The translations under genes and the position numbers were made by a program. Below the pieces are notes generated by a model, which did not search any database, was not told the DNA's origin, and worked only from the letters and a program-made list of their open reading frames with translations. Positions 44,636 through 52,738 of a stretch of 64,000 bases of DNA are shown here, in pieces. The stretch lies in assembly GCA_903901335.1 (NCBI GenBank), contig CAIUQR010000059.1:62001-126000 (forward strand), in the 5' to 3' direction. Numbering within the stretch: the stretch's first letter is position 1; every line of letters starts with the position of its first letter. Source of the DNA: an uncultured delta proteobacterium (GTDB lineage Bacteria; Desulfobacterota; Desulfobulbia; Desulfobulbales; Desulfocapsaceae).

Positions 44636-44719
44636 TCCGGACTTTCCCTTAGAAAGAAGAGTTTGATTCTTGCATAAGCCGTGAAGATGATGAAGAATTG
44701 GTTAAAGGCGGTCAAGGTC

Positions 44720-45418
44720 CTAAGAAGCCCCAATCTTTCGTAACGCTTTGAGCCATTCAACTATCCTGGGAATGAAGAAGGAAAAAACAAAGAGCCCGAC
44801 AGAGAAGGATACCTTCCAGGAGAGCAGCCCTGACCACTGGCCGCTCGTCCAGACCTCTTTGATAGTCCCGACAAAGAACGTGAAGATAAATGTGCCGACG
44901 ATGATGCCGAGTGCCGTCCCGGAAAAATAATCCCGGAAGTGTACTCGAGTCAGTCCCATACCGAAGTTCATCGGGGTAAACGGGAAGTAGACCAGGCGAA
45001 GGTAGAGGACTGTGGCAAAGCCATTCCGCTCGATGGCCTCATCGTATTTCTTGAGCTTATCTCCGATAAGTGAGGCGGCAAAATCCCTCCCCAGGTAACG
45101 CCCGATGAAGAACGAGAGGCTTGATCCGAGCATGGCTCCCAGCCAGACGTAGATAAAACCGAAATAGGGGCCGAAGATCGCCGCACCAATGGTGGTCAGG
45201 AGCGTTCCCGGCAGGAAGAAGCAGACTCCCACGGCATATGCGACGATGTAGGCAACAGGCGTCCATGGTCCGGCTGTCTCCAGCAAACGCCCCAGTCTTT
45301 CGGCAGTAAGATACTCCTTCAACGGGGTAAATCGAACGACCACGAGAGCTGCAACCAGGAAGATAATAAAAATGGCCGCCTTGATTGCAGGCCCTTTGCG
45401 GTTTGTCTTCGATTCCAT
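44720..45418 (-). CDS. TVP38/TMEM64 (DedA superfamily) membrane protein
   Basis: A 232-aa inner-membrane protein of the TVP38/SNARE-associated (VTT) family, with about five hydrophobic segments. The conserved re-entrant motifs are visible: FFLPGTLLTTIGAAIFGPYFG, GSSLSFFIGRYLGRDF and YLRLVYFPFTPMNFGMGLT. Relatives move lipids or affect metal and oxidative tolerance; in ArsR-headed operons they often accompany thioredoxin-like proteins. GGAG precedes the ATG. It is downstream of the two thioredoxin-fold selenoproteins and upstream of the methyltransferase on the same strand. Confidence 0.8.
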   Translation of the reverse strand: MESKTNRKGPAIKAAIFIIFLVAALVVVRFTPLKEYLTAERLGRLLETAGPWTPVAYIVAYAVGVCFFLPGTLLTTIGAAIFGPYFGFIYVWLGAMLGSSLSFFIGRYLGRDFAASLIGDKLKKYDEAIERNGFATVLYLRLVYFPFTPMNFGMGLTRVHFRDYFSGTALGIIVGTFIFTFFVGTIKEVWTSGQWSGLLSWKVSFSVGLFVFSFFIPRIVEWLKALRKIGAS

Positions 45419-45492
45419 ACAGGCAACTCCGATTGTATACTGCTTTTTTAAAATGGCCGTCCTCAGTCATCTCCCAAGGAACCGGTCAAGGA

Positions 45493-45771
45493 TCAGTTTC
45501 TTTCAGGCAGGCCAAGATGGCGGCGGATGACAGCCTCTACCTTTTCTTCGTCAACATCGCTGCCCTGCACGACCAGCTCATCCCCGACCATGATCGCCTG
45601 GGCTATCGGCAGCCCCAGCTTGCCATATTCATCGGTACGATAAGCTAGATTCGGTTTGAATGTGGTCTGGATTTCCAATTTGTACTTTCCCCCCAACCTG
45701 GGGATGATTTCGGCGAAATGCCTTCAGGCCTTGCCGTCAGATTCATTCAAAAATACTCTTACTTTCAGCAA
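45493..45771 (-). CDS. Small thioredoxin-fold selenoprotein (paralogue A)
   Basis: A 92-aa protein read from a TTG start with GGAGGG 6 bases before it. Codon 16 is TGA (45724-45726), predicted selenocysteine: MLKVRVFLNESDGKAU, then RHF and PRLGGKYKLEI. The remaining fold is thioredoxin-like with a cis-Pro-type segment GLPIAQAIMVGDELVVQG. Paralogue B has the same start, the same UGA codon number and the same overall pattern. Ordinary gene calling would begin at a downstream start and miss the redox residue. The natural stop TGA follows N92. Likely a redox partner or selenide/metalloid carrier (inference). Confidence 0.8.
45691..45703 (-). other. Candidate bacterial SECIS hairpin, paralogue A
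   Basis: Exactly 20 nt after the UGA, CCCCA (45703-45699) pairs with TGGGG (45695-45691) around loop GGT. A lower TTTC/GAAA pairing may extend it. The same arrangement occurs in paralogue B with the outer C-G pair changed to G-C, a compensatory change in codon third positions that supports selection on RNA structure. Confidence 0.65.
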
Positions 45772-45874
45772 ATCTTTCCCTCCATTCGTTGGATCAATCC
45801 CTCCGGAACCTCGGTAGGAATTTAAACTGAAAAGGTTACGATTCAACGGATGAATCGAATGGGATATGGCTATC

Positions 45875-46195
45875 TTATTTTCCAAAAAGACGCCCCAGAA
45901 TTCCCTTCTTCTCAGGCTCCGGATCGGCTATTCCCAAACACCGACAGATTACCTTTTCGACCTTGTCCTGGGCAATATTGGCCCCTTCAACCACAATCTC
46001 CTCCCCTACCATAACGGCCGGGGCAACCGGGAGATCCAAGGCGAAGTAGTCATCGTTCTGGTACTCCGCATTAGGTTTGGAGGTCACCTCGATTTTAATA
46101 TCTTTGTATTTCTGGCCCAACCTGGGCATCATTTGCTGGAAATTCAGTCACGGTTTGCCGTTGGGCTCATTAAGGAAAAATCTCACCTTTAACAT
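45875..46195 (-). CDS. Small thioredoxin-fold selenoprotein (paralogue B)
   Basis: A 106-aa protein. The ATG at 46195 has AAAGGAGAGAACGT before it. Codon 16 is TGA (46148-46150), predicted selenocysteine: MLKVRFFLNEPNGKPU, then LNF and MMPRLGQKYKDIKIEV. The fold continues with LDLPVAPAVMVGEEIVVEG, a thioredoxin-like cis-Pro segment, and ends in a charged tail with GILGRLFGK. It shares start, UGA position and much of its sequence with paralogue A, 103 bases downstream. It follows the rhodanese-CcdA-thioredoxin gene by 21 bases. Confidence 0.82.
46115..46127 (-). other. Candidate bacterial SECIS hairpin, paralogue B
   Basis: GCCCA (46127-46123) pairs with TGGGC (46119-46115) around loop GGT, exactly 20 nt after the UGA and matching paralogue A except for the swapped outer base pair. 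Confidence 0.65.
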
Positions 46196-46216
46196 ACGTT
46201 CTCTCCTTTATAGTTC

Positions 46217-47968
46217 TTATTTATCGTTCTTCTTGACTCCGGCCATTCGGCCCAGGAATTGATCGGGCGGGAGATAATCCACCAGACGCAGATCCTGCCG
46301 TTCCTTCCCGTTCGTGTCCAGAAACACGATGGTCGGCACGCCTTTAATTCTATACTTCTGGAGCAATCGTTCGTTCAGCGGGTTGCCAGCCTTGGTTACA
46401 TCCACCTTGACCATGATAAAATCACTCTCTGCCTGCTTTACCACCGAGGCATCGTGGAAGGTGACCTCATCGAGTTCCACGCACGGCGTACACCATGTAG
46501 CGTAGAAATCGATGATGACGGGCTTTTTCAGGTTCTGAGCCTCCATCAGGATTTCCTCTGCATAGGGTCTCCAGGAAACGCCCACTCCTTGCAAGGCCCA
46601 AGATGTGATGAGGTAAGCAGCCAGAACAAGGCAGGCTATTCCTGCACCTCCCTTAAGCCAGGGGAAGGCCCGGAAGTTAGCCTGACTTTTGTCAATCCAC
46701 CCAAGATGCATTCCTGCAGCCAGAGCAACCAGGGCAACCAGAATGGTTCCCCCATGGCCGGGGAGAAGGGGCCGGATAAAATGAGCCGCCATTCCAACCA
46801 GGACCCAACCCATGAGTGTTCTCACCCAGATCATCCAGCCCCCCGAGCGTGGGAGTTTCTTCAGTTGCCCAGAGAACATGGCCAGCAGGAAGAGCGGCAG
46901 GCCGAGCCCCAGACTCAAAGTGAAAAAGATCACGAACCCGAGCCAGGGGCTTCCCATACTCGCAACCCAGGTGAGGAGGCCCAGCACGAAAGGTCCGATA
47001 CAAGGAGCTGCAACCACCCCAAGGGTCAGGCCCATAAAGAGACTTCCGAAGTAGCCGGTATAGGATTTTACGGCAGCCTGGGTCAGGCCGCTTGGTAGAC
47101 GCATCTCCCACAGGCCAAAAAGGCTCGTTGAAAAAAAGACCAGGACCGCCGCCACGACTACAAGAACAATGGGATTCTGGAGCATTCCTCCCATCAGGCC
47201 GCCGGTTAGCGAAGCAACCACCCCCAGCAGTGAGTTGGTTAAAGCAAGGCCCAGCATATAGCATAGACCATGCCCCACGAGCGTTCCCTTTCCATCTCCT
47301 TCCTTAGTAGCCTGGCCGCCAAAGTAGGAGACCGTAATAGGGATTAAAGGGTAGACGCAGGGGGTGAGGTTCAAGGCCATGCCACCGGCAAAGATCCCGA
47401 GGAGGGTCCAGATCATTGCCCACCCGGAGAGCGGTCCTGGTGCCTTGGGCTCTTCACTTGTCTGAGCAAGTCCGGCAGGAGCACTCTCAATGGGCAGTCC
47501 TCTTCCCTGCCATTCCGGATAGCCATACGGATCGCGATAGACATTTTTAAACCCGAGTTTCACGGCCACACGGGCCGCCGAGTCGCTACGGACTCATGTA
47601 AGGCCCGCTCAGTAGAAGATGATGGCGCGTTCCTTGTCCGGCCCCAGGAAGATTTCCAATGCCTGCGCCTTGCGCCATCTCGACCATGCGGTCGGCTCCA
47701 TCGGAAAATTCACCGCCCCCTGGAGATGTCCGGTCCGATATTCCCACTCCTGGCGGGTATCCACCAGAAGAAGGCCACCGGCATCCTTTTGGTAGCGCGC
47801 GGACAGCTCTTCGGTGGTAATGATTTTGTAGCCTCCAGCCTTTGCCTCAGCCAGGACATCGTCCCATGTAGCCTGCCTGGGGGTAACGGCACGATTGGTA
47901 AGCCAGAGCGCCCCAACCGTCAGCAGTATCGCCACAAGGGCTATGAATGCCGTTTTCTTATTCTGCAT
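46217..47968 (-). CDS. Rhodanese-CcdA/DsbD-thioredoxin fusion selenoprotein with two UGA codons
   Basis: A 583-aa inner-membrane protein, complete only if two TGA codons are read as selenocysteine: U120 (47609-47611) and U125 (47594-47596). An N-terminal TM (~7-26) is followed by a rhodanese domain ending in IIFYU-AGLTU, where relatives have FYC-x-G-xx-C, then AVKLGFKNVYRDPYGYPEW. A DsbD/CcdA-type multi-TM domain follows with redox Cys in LTPCVYP (204) and AAPCIGP (323). A C-terminal thioredoxin domain has WCTPC (493, 496). The rhodanese replaces the periplasmic domain of DsbD, so electrons from cytoplasmic thioredoxin would be passed to a seleno-rhodanese. AAGAGGTCTGAGT precedes the ATG. Without read-through the gene splits into a truncated rhodanese and a DsbD fragment lacking a start; that is improbable. 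Confidence 0.82.
47563..47607 (-). other. Candidate bacterial SECIS hairpins for U120 and U125
   Basis: For the first UGA, CGGGCC (47607-47602) pairs with GGCCCG (47576-47571) enclosing GAGTC/GACTC and loop CGTAGC, the loop starting 18 nt after the codon. For the second UGA, CGGCC (47577-47573) pairs with GGCCG (47567-47563) around CGTGT, 21 nt after the codon. The two are mutually exclusive, so they could alternate. Confidence 0.5.
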
Positions 47969-48010
47969 ACTCAGACCTCTTTTTTAATAAGAATTGTTCA
48001 GGTTCTAAAT

Positions 48011-48454
48011 CTATTGCTCGCGCTGGAGCTTTGAGAGGAGAAATGTTGCTCCCCTCAGGGAAAGCCCGAGATTGTCGGCAAGGGCTCCGGCATCAGCTGC
48101 GGGATGATTCAGCAGGTATGCCGCCACCACCTCTTCCAGCTCATCAAGCCAGCTCTCGAAGAGGACCAGCAGATCGGGGTCGGTGATCGCCGTCAGTTGT
48201 TTTGACTGCGCCACCTTATCCACCAGGCTCTGACACATCTGCGTTGGGTCGACACCTTCGCCCATACACTCAGCCAGTCAGAGATTCACCATGCTGGAGA
48301 CCTTATCCCCGTCCGGTCCATCGATCAGTCCGGAGACAAAATTGATCATGGTTTCCTGATCAAGACAGGAGAGAATTTTTTTCAACTGAGGAGTTAAAGC
48401 AGCCAGGGCCTCTGCCGGATCCATGGTTTCGAGAATTATTTTTAATTCCTTCAT
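48011..48454 (-). CDS. Helical selenoprotein with UxxxC motif, unknown function
   Basis: A 147-aa protein if the TGA at 48278-48280 is selenocysteine (U59). Before it are 58 residues starting MKELKIILETMDPAEAL; after it comes LAEC, giving UxxxC, then MGEGVDPTQ and a helical ~85-residue C-terminus. AAGGTGAACG supports the ATG at 48454. The downstream part alone lacks a ribosome binding site before its first ATG (48265), which argues that the two halves are one gene. I know no named family. It follows the ArsR gene by 20 bases and precedes the fusion gene by 42, so it belongs to the operon and may use the U/C pair to bind a metal or metalloid. Confidence 0.72.
48245..48264 (-). other. Candidate bacterial SECIS hairpin in the helical selenoprotein gene
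   Basis: TGGG-CGA (48264-48258) pairs with TCG-A-CCCA (48252-48245) around loop AGGTG, 20 nt after the UGA. The loop contains GGU and a bulged base, as in the E. coli fdhF element. Confidence 0.55.
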
Positions 48455-48474
48455 CGTTCACCTTCATTAATCGT

Positions 48475-48834
48475 TTAAAATGTTGTCCGATTGGCCAGCA
48501 GGTCTGTCGCCAGACCATCCAGGTCGGTAAGGATCGCCGCGATGCGATGATCCGCCAGTTCGTAATAGATAAAGGGGCCGCTCCGCTCCACAGTCACCAG
48601 CAGTGTCCGTTTGAGTTCCTTCAGATGATGTGATGCCAGGGGTTGGGAGATCCCGAGTTCCTCGACAATCCTGGAAACCGATTTTTTCCCCTGCGTCAGA
48701 CTGAGGATAATCCGCAGCCGATTTTCATCCGCCAAGGCCTTGGCCACAAAAGCGACATCACAAAATCCAATTTCGACCCTGTTTACCTGGACAGGATTTT
48801 TTTTCAACAGTCTCTCCATTCGCAATGTTTTCAT
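48475..48834 (-). CDS. ArsR-family transcriptional repressor
   Basis: A 119-aa winged-helix regulator: VAKALADENRLRIILSLTQGKKSVSRIVEELGISQPLASHHLKELKR, the standard ArsR/SmtB DNA-binding fold, then LVTVERSGPFIYYELAD. Metal-sensing Cys pairs of classical ArsR are not seen; only one Cys lies near the N-terminus (FCDVAF), so the inducer is uncertain. It heads the minus-strand selenoprotein operon, suggesting the operon is induced when its ligand (metalloid, sulfide or redox signal) appears. AGAAG precedes the ATG. Confidence 0.83.
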   Translation of the reverse strand: MKTLRMERLLKKNPVQVNRVEIGFCDVAFVAKALADENRLRIILSLTQGKKSVSRIVEELGISQPLASHHLKELKRTLLVTVERSGPFIYYELADHRIAAILTDLDGLATDLLANRTTF

Positions 48835-48869
48835 CTTCTTCTACCGACTTACAGAAAAAACGCATATAC

Positions 48870-48889
48870 ATATAAACGTATATTTATAT
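48870..48889 (-). promoter_or_regulatory. Candidate ArsR operator upstream of the seleno operon
   Basis: An inverted repeat ATATAAA-CGTATA-TTTATAT, centred about 46 bases before the arsR start in the divergent gap to the cytochrome gene. Its length and AT-rich palindromic form suit ArsR/SmtB-type operators. Confidence 0.4.
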
Positions 48890-49119
48890 AATATACGAAA
48901 GTCAAGCTGAAAATTCAGTATTCAGCAGGATTAATTTAAATCCGGCCGGGATGATATCGGGCACCCATAGACCCTACGTTCATGCCTCCTTCATAAAAAA
49001 ACCTTGACAATACAACATATTTGGTTTGATAATCGATTCAGTTCTCGTTTTTCTGTGACCCCCTGTCCGGATTGCACTATCATATTAAAGGATTCGTATT
49101 GAACATAGGAGGCAAATTC

Positions 49120-49563
49120 ATGAGCAGTAGGATGTTAGTTTTCGGATTGATTTTGACAGCAGTATTTTGGGGAAATGTCCAGACGGGCTTTACCGCAGAT
49201 ATCAATAAGGGCCCAAAGGAGATGGTTCTTCAAACAACCAAAGATAAAGCTACCACCCCGAAATCGGCCACGTTTACACATGCCCAACATCAGGCGGCAT
49301 ATAAATGTGCCGAATGTCACCACACCCAAAAAGACGGAAAGCAGAGTCCCTATGTGGAAGGAATGGCGATCAAGAAATGTGAAGAGTGCCACTATTCAGG
49401 ATCTGCGATGCCAAGCGAAGATGATGAGGCCAAAAGCATTGTCAAACTCAACACCTTCAAGGATGCTGCCCATGCACGCTGCAGAGCCTGCCATAATAAA
49501 GAGAAAGCCCAGAAACCCGAGCTGAAGGAAAAATGGAAAGGTTGCCTCCCCTGCCATGGTTAG
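49120..49563 (+). CDS. Exported tetrahaem cytochrome c3-like protein
   Basis: A 147-aa periplasmic cytochrome. The signal peptide ends near FTAD. Four CxxCH haem sites are visible: CAECHH, CEECHY, CRACHN and CLPCHG, with several extra His as distal ligands (FTHAQHQAAY near residue 55). The spacing fits a class III cytochrome c3/c7-type fold. AGGAGG precedes the ATG at 49120. It converges with the MtrB-like operon and could shuttle electrons between the inner-membrane NapC-type cytochrome and the outer-membrane conduit. Confidence 0.85.
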   Translation: MSSRMLVFGLILTAVFWGNVQTGFTADINKGPKEMVLQTTKDKATTPKSATFTHAQHQAAYKCAECHHTQKDGKQSPYVEGMAIKKCEECHYSGSAMPSEDDEAKSIVKLNTFKDAAHARCRACHNKEKAQKPELKEKWKGCLPCHG

Positions 49564-49581
49564 ACTAGCAGGATCTTGACT

Positions 49582-49615
49582 GAAAAAAAAGCGGCTCCAT
49601 CGAGCCGCTTTTTTT
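49582..49615. terminator. Bidirectional intrinsic terminator
   Basis: A stem AAAAAGCGGCTC / GAGCCGCTTTTT with a 4-base loop, an A-run before and a T-run after it. It lies between the convergent cytochrome and porin genes and can end transcription from both sides. Confidence 0.85.
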
Positions 49616-49664
49616 GTTCGGGAAAGATCAGACCTTCCCGTGAACGACCATTCACCTCATTTTC

Positions 49665-51740
49665 TTAGAACTTATACTCGACAGCTGCAAAAACGACTTG
49701 GGCATCATAATTCGGATTTGCATAGGCGCCAGTCAGATAATTTGTACCCTGCACCATCAGATAGTTGTCAAATTGCGAACTATTATACTTGTAGCTCTCG
49801 TAGGCATAACCAACAGTAAATGTGTAATGCGTTGTGGTTGTATACCTGATCTTAGCCGAATAAGAACTCAGTCGATAATCATCCCAGTTTGCCATATCGA
49901 TATTGTCATTAGTACGTCCGGCGGCAAGAGCGGATGCGAATAGATAGGTAAAATCCGCATTCCCGTTGGAATTTACGTTGTCGTATTGCAAAAGGAGACT
50001 AAGCGTTTTCGGCATGAGATAAATCTCCGACCCAAATCCCCAGGAGTAACTGTTATCCTTGAATTTCACGTCCCAGTTATAGTTGGATGCGCTCGGAGTG
50101 CTATTCGGGTCAGCAGTAGCATTGGCGGTGTATGTTCGCTGAAACTGGTAATTTTTCTGGATCTCCAGGTCATAATATGCATTGAGCTGGGCGATTTTCC
50201 CTAGTGTATAGCCAACATCCAGATTGACCTGATTGCTCCTGGTGCTCCTCAAGCCCAAAATCGTATTACTGTAATTCACATCTACGTATTTGTATCCGAT
50301 ATTGAAGTTAAGATTGGGGAGAGGAAAGATATCTATCGATGCCTTCAGTGTATTCTGAGTCTTTGGGGCAACGTCAAATCTCCAGATAAAGTTCTGAATG
50401 GCATCTCCTGGATCAGGATCAATTATTGACGGCTCGTGGTCGGCAGATCGTTGCATCCACTCATAGCCAATCTTCGGGGTCATAAAGTCAAGTCCCCTGT
50501 ATTTAAGTTCTGCCGAAAGGGTATTGTCTCTGGTCTCAGGAATTTCGTCCTCGGCTTGCCTCCTTGTAATCAGATAGGAGTAGGTAGTATCTAATTTGAA
50601 TTTGGCAGGTAGATTCCACCCCAGATCGATCCCCATTTTCCTTTTATCGTAGCCGTAGAGCGTATTGGCAGGTGTGTCGGAAGAATAAACCGGGTTTTCT
50701 ATTGAAAGTTGATCGGACTCATTTTTCCTGTCATTATATTTATAGTAAACCTTGGTACTGAGCAAGTGCACAGGATTGGAGGTCAAGACAAAATCAAGGT
50801 TATCAGTTCTGACCTTACCGTGAAAGACCGGCCCAAATGTGGTTGTTGTGGCAAGAAGAACATTTTCATCCGCACTCATCCTGCTGGTGGCCAGGTTTGT
50901 ACTGAACTGGCTATTCAAGGGCAATTTGACGCTACCTTTGAACGCAATCTTATAGGCCTCATTGTCGGGTGGCAGGGAATAGGCATCCGGAATAGATGTA
51001 GTTGGTCCAATAGGTCTGTCAAAATAGAGCACAGAATTGGCATTGTCGAATTGGCTGTAATAAAAATTCACTGCGGCGAAATAGGGATTCTTTGCATAGC
51101 CAGCGGTCATATTTAACGCATTAGTCCTGTAGTCTATCGGCTGGGGAATTTCAATTGAGGACGCTCCACCATTTAAAGGTCTACTTCCATTGGTGCTATA
51201 TGCCACTCCTGTTGGATAGGTGCCGGTCTTCTCTTCATGAGGACTGGAAAAATCGAAAAAGAAGGGTTTAATCCGATCAACAGAAAACCCCACCTCAACT
51301 GCCTGCCGCTTGGTCGAATAATCAAAAGGTTGCCAGGCTGAGGACGGAGGAATCCGCGGGGTGTAGGTCAAACGGTTCGTACCGGCCCCTGAATAAAATG
51401 TTTCGGCCCCAAATGTAAAGTTGTGGGGAATTTCCGAATAATCCACATAGGCTTTGAACTTCCCATACATCCCGCCTTCGAGGCTGTATTTCTGGGTATC
51501 ATACCCAATATCGAAGGCCTTGACCTTTATGAAATAATCGTCGGTGTCATACTTCAATCGCAGATTGGTGTAGAACCCATCCCTGAGATCACGGTATTCG
51601 TTGAATTTTGCATCATTTCCATTAACATGAGTGAACAGAGCCGTGCCACCGGCTTCACCATCAAACGTACCGTCGGCAAAAGCAGGACAGGCAGGCATGA
51701 CGATCATACTTACACTCACTACCATCAGTATTTTTTTCAT
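49665..51740 (-). CDS. MtrB/PioB-family outer-membrane porin
   Basis: A 691-aa outer-membrane beta-barrel of the decahaem-associated MtrB/PioB type, forming the sheath around an MtrA/DmsE-like decahaem cytochrome. It has a signal peptide (MKKILMVVSV..., cleavage near AFADG), dozens of alternating beta-strands with aromatic girdles, and a C-terminal Phe (VEYKF) as in barrel proteins. The repeated phrase DYFIKVKAFDIGYDTQKYSL and the size are family-like. GGGAGGAACGAA precedes the ATG at 51740. Its start is 11 bases after the decahaem gene, so the two are one unit. Confidence 0.87.
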   Translation of the reverse strand: MKKILMVVSVSMIVMPACPAFADGTFDGEAGGTALFTHVNGNDAKFNEYRDLRDGFYTNLRLKYDTDDYFIKVKAFDIGYDTQKYSLEGGMYGKFKAYVDYSEIPHNFTFGAETFYSGAGTNRLTYTPRIPPSSAWQPFDYSTKRQAVEVGFSVDRIKPFFFDFSSPHEEKTGTYPTGVAYSTNGSRPLNGGASSIEIPQPIDYRTNALNMTAGYAKNPYFAAVNFYYSQFDNANSVLYFDRPIGPTTSIPDAYSLPPDNEAYKIAFKGSVKLPLNSQFSTNLATSRMSADENVLLATTTTFGPVFHGKVRTDNLDFVLTSNPVHLLSTKVYYKYNDRKNESDQLSIENPVYSSDTPANTLYGYDKRKMGIDLGWNLPAKFKLDTTYSYLITRRQAEDEIPETRDNTLSAELKYRGLDFMTPKIGYEWMQRSADHEPSIIDPDPGDAIQNFIWRFDVAPKTQNTLKASIDIFPLPNLNFNIGYKYVDVNYSNTILGLRSTRSNQVNLDVGYTLGKIAQLNAYYDLEIQKNYQFQRTYTANATADPNSTPSASNYNWDVKFKDNSYSWGFGSEIYLMPKTLSLLLQYDNVNSNGNADFTYLFASALAAGRTNDNIDMANWDDYRLSSYSAKIRYTTTTHYTFTVGYAYESYKYNSSQFDNYLMVQGTNYLTGAYANPNYDAQVVFAAVEYKF

Positions 51741-51751
51741 TTCGTTCCTCC

Positions 51752-52684
51752 CTATCTCCCATAGCGTTGGCCTAGTGACGACGAAGCGTTGCTTCCATGG
51801 ATGTTCGAATGACAGTTCAGACATGCGCGCGCGAACATCTTATTGCTCGGCGATGTGCTTTTGAATGTTGTGAACGAAGTATAAGCTGTCCCGGGATGCT
51901 GGGTGAAATCATGGCAGCTCTGACATAGTTGAGGCGGGTTGCTGACCAGGAGTTTGGAATGATTGCTGCCGTGCGGCGTATGACAGTTCAGGCAATTTTC
52001 CTCAACAGGAGGATGCTCGAACATGAAAGGGCCCCTCTTTTCAGCATGACATTTAAAACAGAGTTCGTTTACTGTGTCTGCCTTGATCTGATGGTCCCCA
52101 AAAGTGCCGTGCGGATCATGGCAGCTGGTGCATTTGATCAATCCTTCCTTGATCGGATGATGGGATTGTCTGGATGACTGCGACCGGATATCTTTATGAC
52201 ATTCGAAACAAAGGGCCGGTTGCTGGTCTTTCAGCAGCTTTTCCGTTTTATCATGCGGAGAATGACAGTCATTGCAAGCAATGTCTTCATTCTTATGCTT
52301 ACTCAAATTCCAGTTTGTGAGCTGTCGTGTCTCTTCATGGCAGGTCATGCATTTTGCTGACCTTTTTTTCGGATCGACATTGTTGTTGTAGGCAAAAATA
52401 TCCACACCGCGACCGCCGCCCTTTTCCACATGTTTTGCCCCTGGTCCGTGACAGGTTTCACATGCATCCTGTGCCGCAGGGCCTTTGGCTGATTTTTTAG
52501 AGTGAATCGATTCCGCGTAGCTCTTATATTGCTTCTCATGACATTCTTTACATGTTTCTGCGCCTATAAAACCCGATTTCGGCTCAGGCTCCTTGGTACT
52601 CGTATCATCGTCCTTCGACATTGAACAAGAGAATAAAAGCAGACATACCGGGAACAAAAATAAAACAACATGCTTCCTCTTCAT
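51752..52684 (-). CDS. DmsE-family decahaem c-type cytochrome lipoprotein
   Basis: A 310-aa lipoprotein (LLLFSC lipobox, Cys at ~20) with ten CxxCH haem motifs: CKECH, CETCH, CMTCH, CNDCH, CFECH, CTSCH, CFKCH, CLNCH, CQSCH, CLNCH. Number, spacing and size match the DmsE/MtrA group, which sit inside an MtrB barrel to carry electrons across the outer membrane. GGAGGCACTCT precedes the ATG at 52684. It lies between the SUMF1-fold gene and the porin gene in one operon. Confidence 0.9.
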   Translation of the reverse strand: MKRKHVVLFLFPVCLLLFSCSMSKDDDTSTKEPEPKSGFIGAETCKECHEKQYKSYAESIHSKKSAKGPAAQDACETCHGPGAKHVEKGGGRGVDIFAYNNNVDPKKRSAKCMTCHEETRQLTNWNLSKHKNEDIACNDCHSPHDKTEKLLKDQQPALCFECHKDIRSQSSRQSHHPIKEGLIKCTSCHDPHGTFGDHQIKADTVNELCFKCHAEKRGPFMFEHPPVEENCLNCHTPHGSNHSKLLVSNPPQLCQSCHDFTQHPGTAYTSFTTFKSTSPSNKMFARACLNCHSNIHGSNASSSLGQRYGR

Positions 52685-52738
52685 AGAGTGCCTCCAGGAA
52701 TTTCTTTTAGGTATCAGCAAGCTTCAGCACATCTTTTT

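Noticed and set aside
45460-45495. UGA at the end of paralogue A read as selenocysteine
   Set aside because: The sequence beyond has no counterpart in paralogue B, so it is a normal stop.
46217-47569. Stand-alone DsbD gene starting at GTG 47569
   Set aside because: The frame is continuous upstream through UGA into rhodanese sequence, the GTG has no ribosome binding site, and the rhodanese would otherwise be truncated at its active site.
48011-48265. Separate 84-aa gene starting at ATG 48265
   Set aside because: No good ribosome binding site; an upstream in-frame start with a proper site gives a continuous UGA-containing frame with a SECIS-like hairpin.
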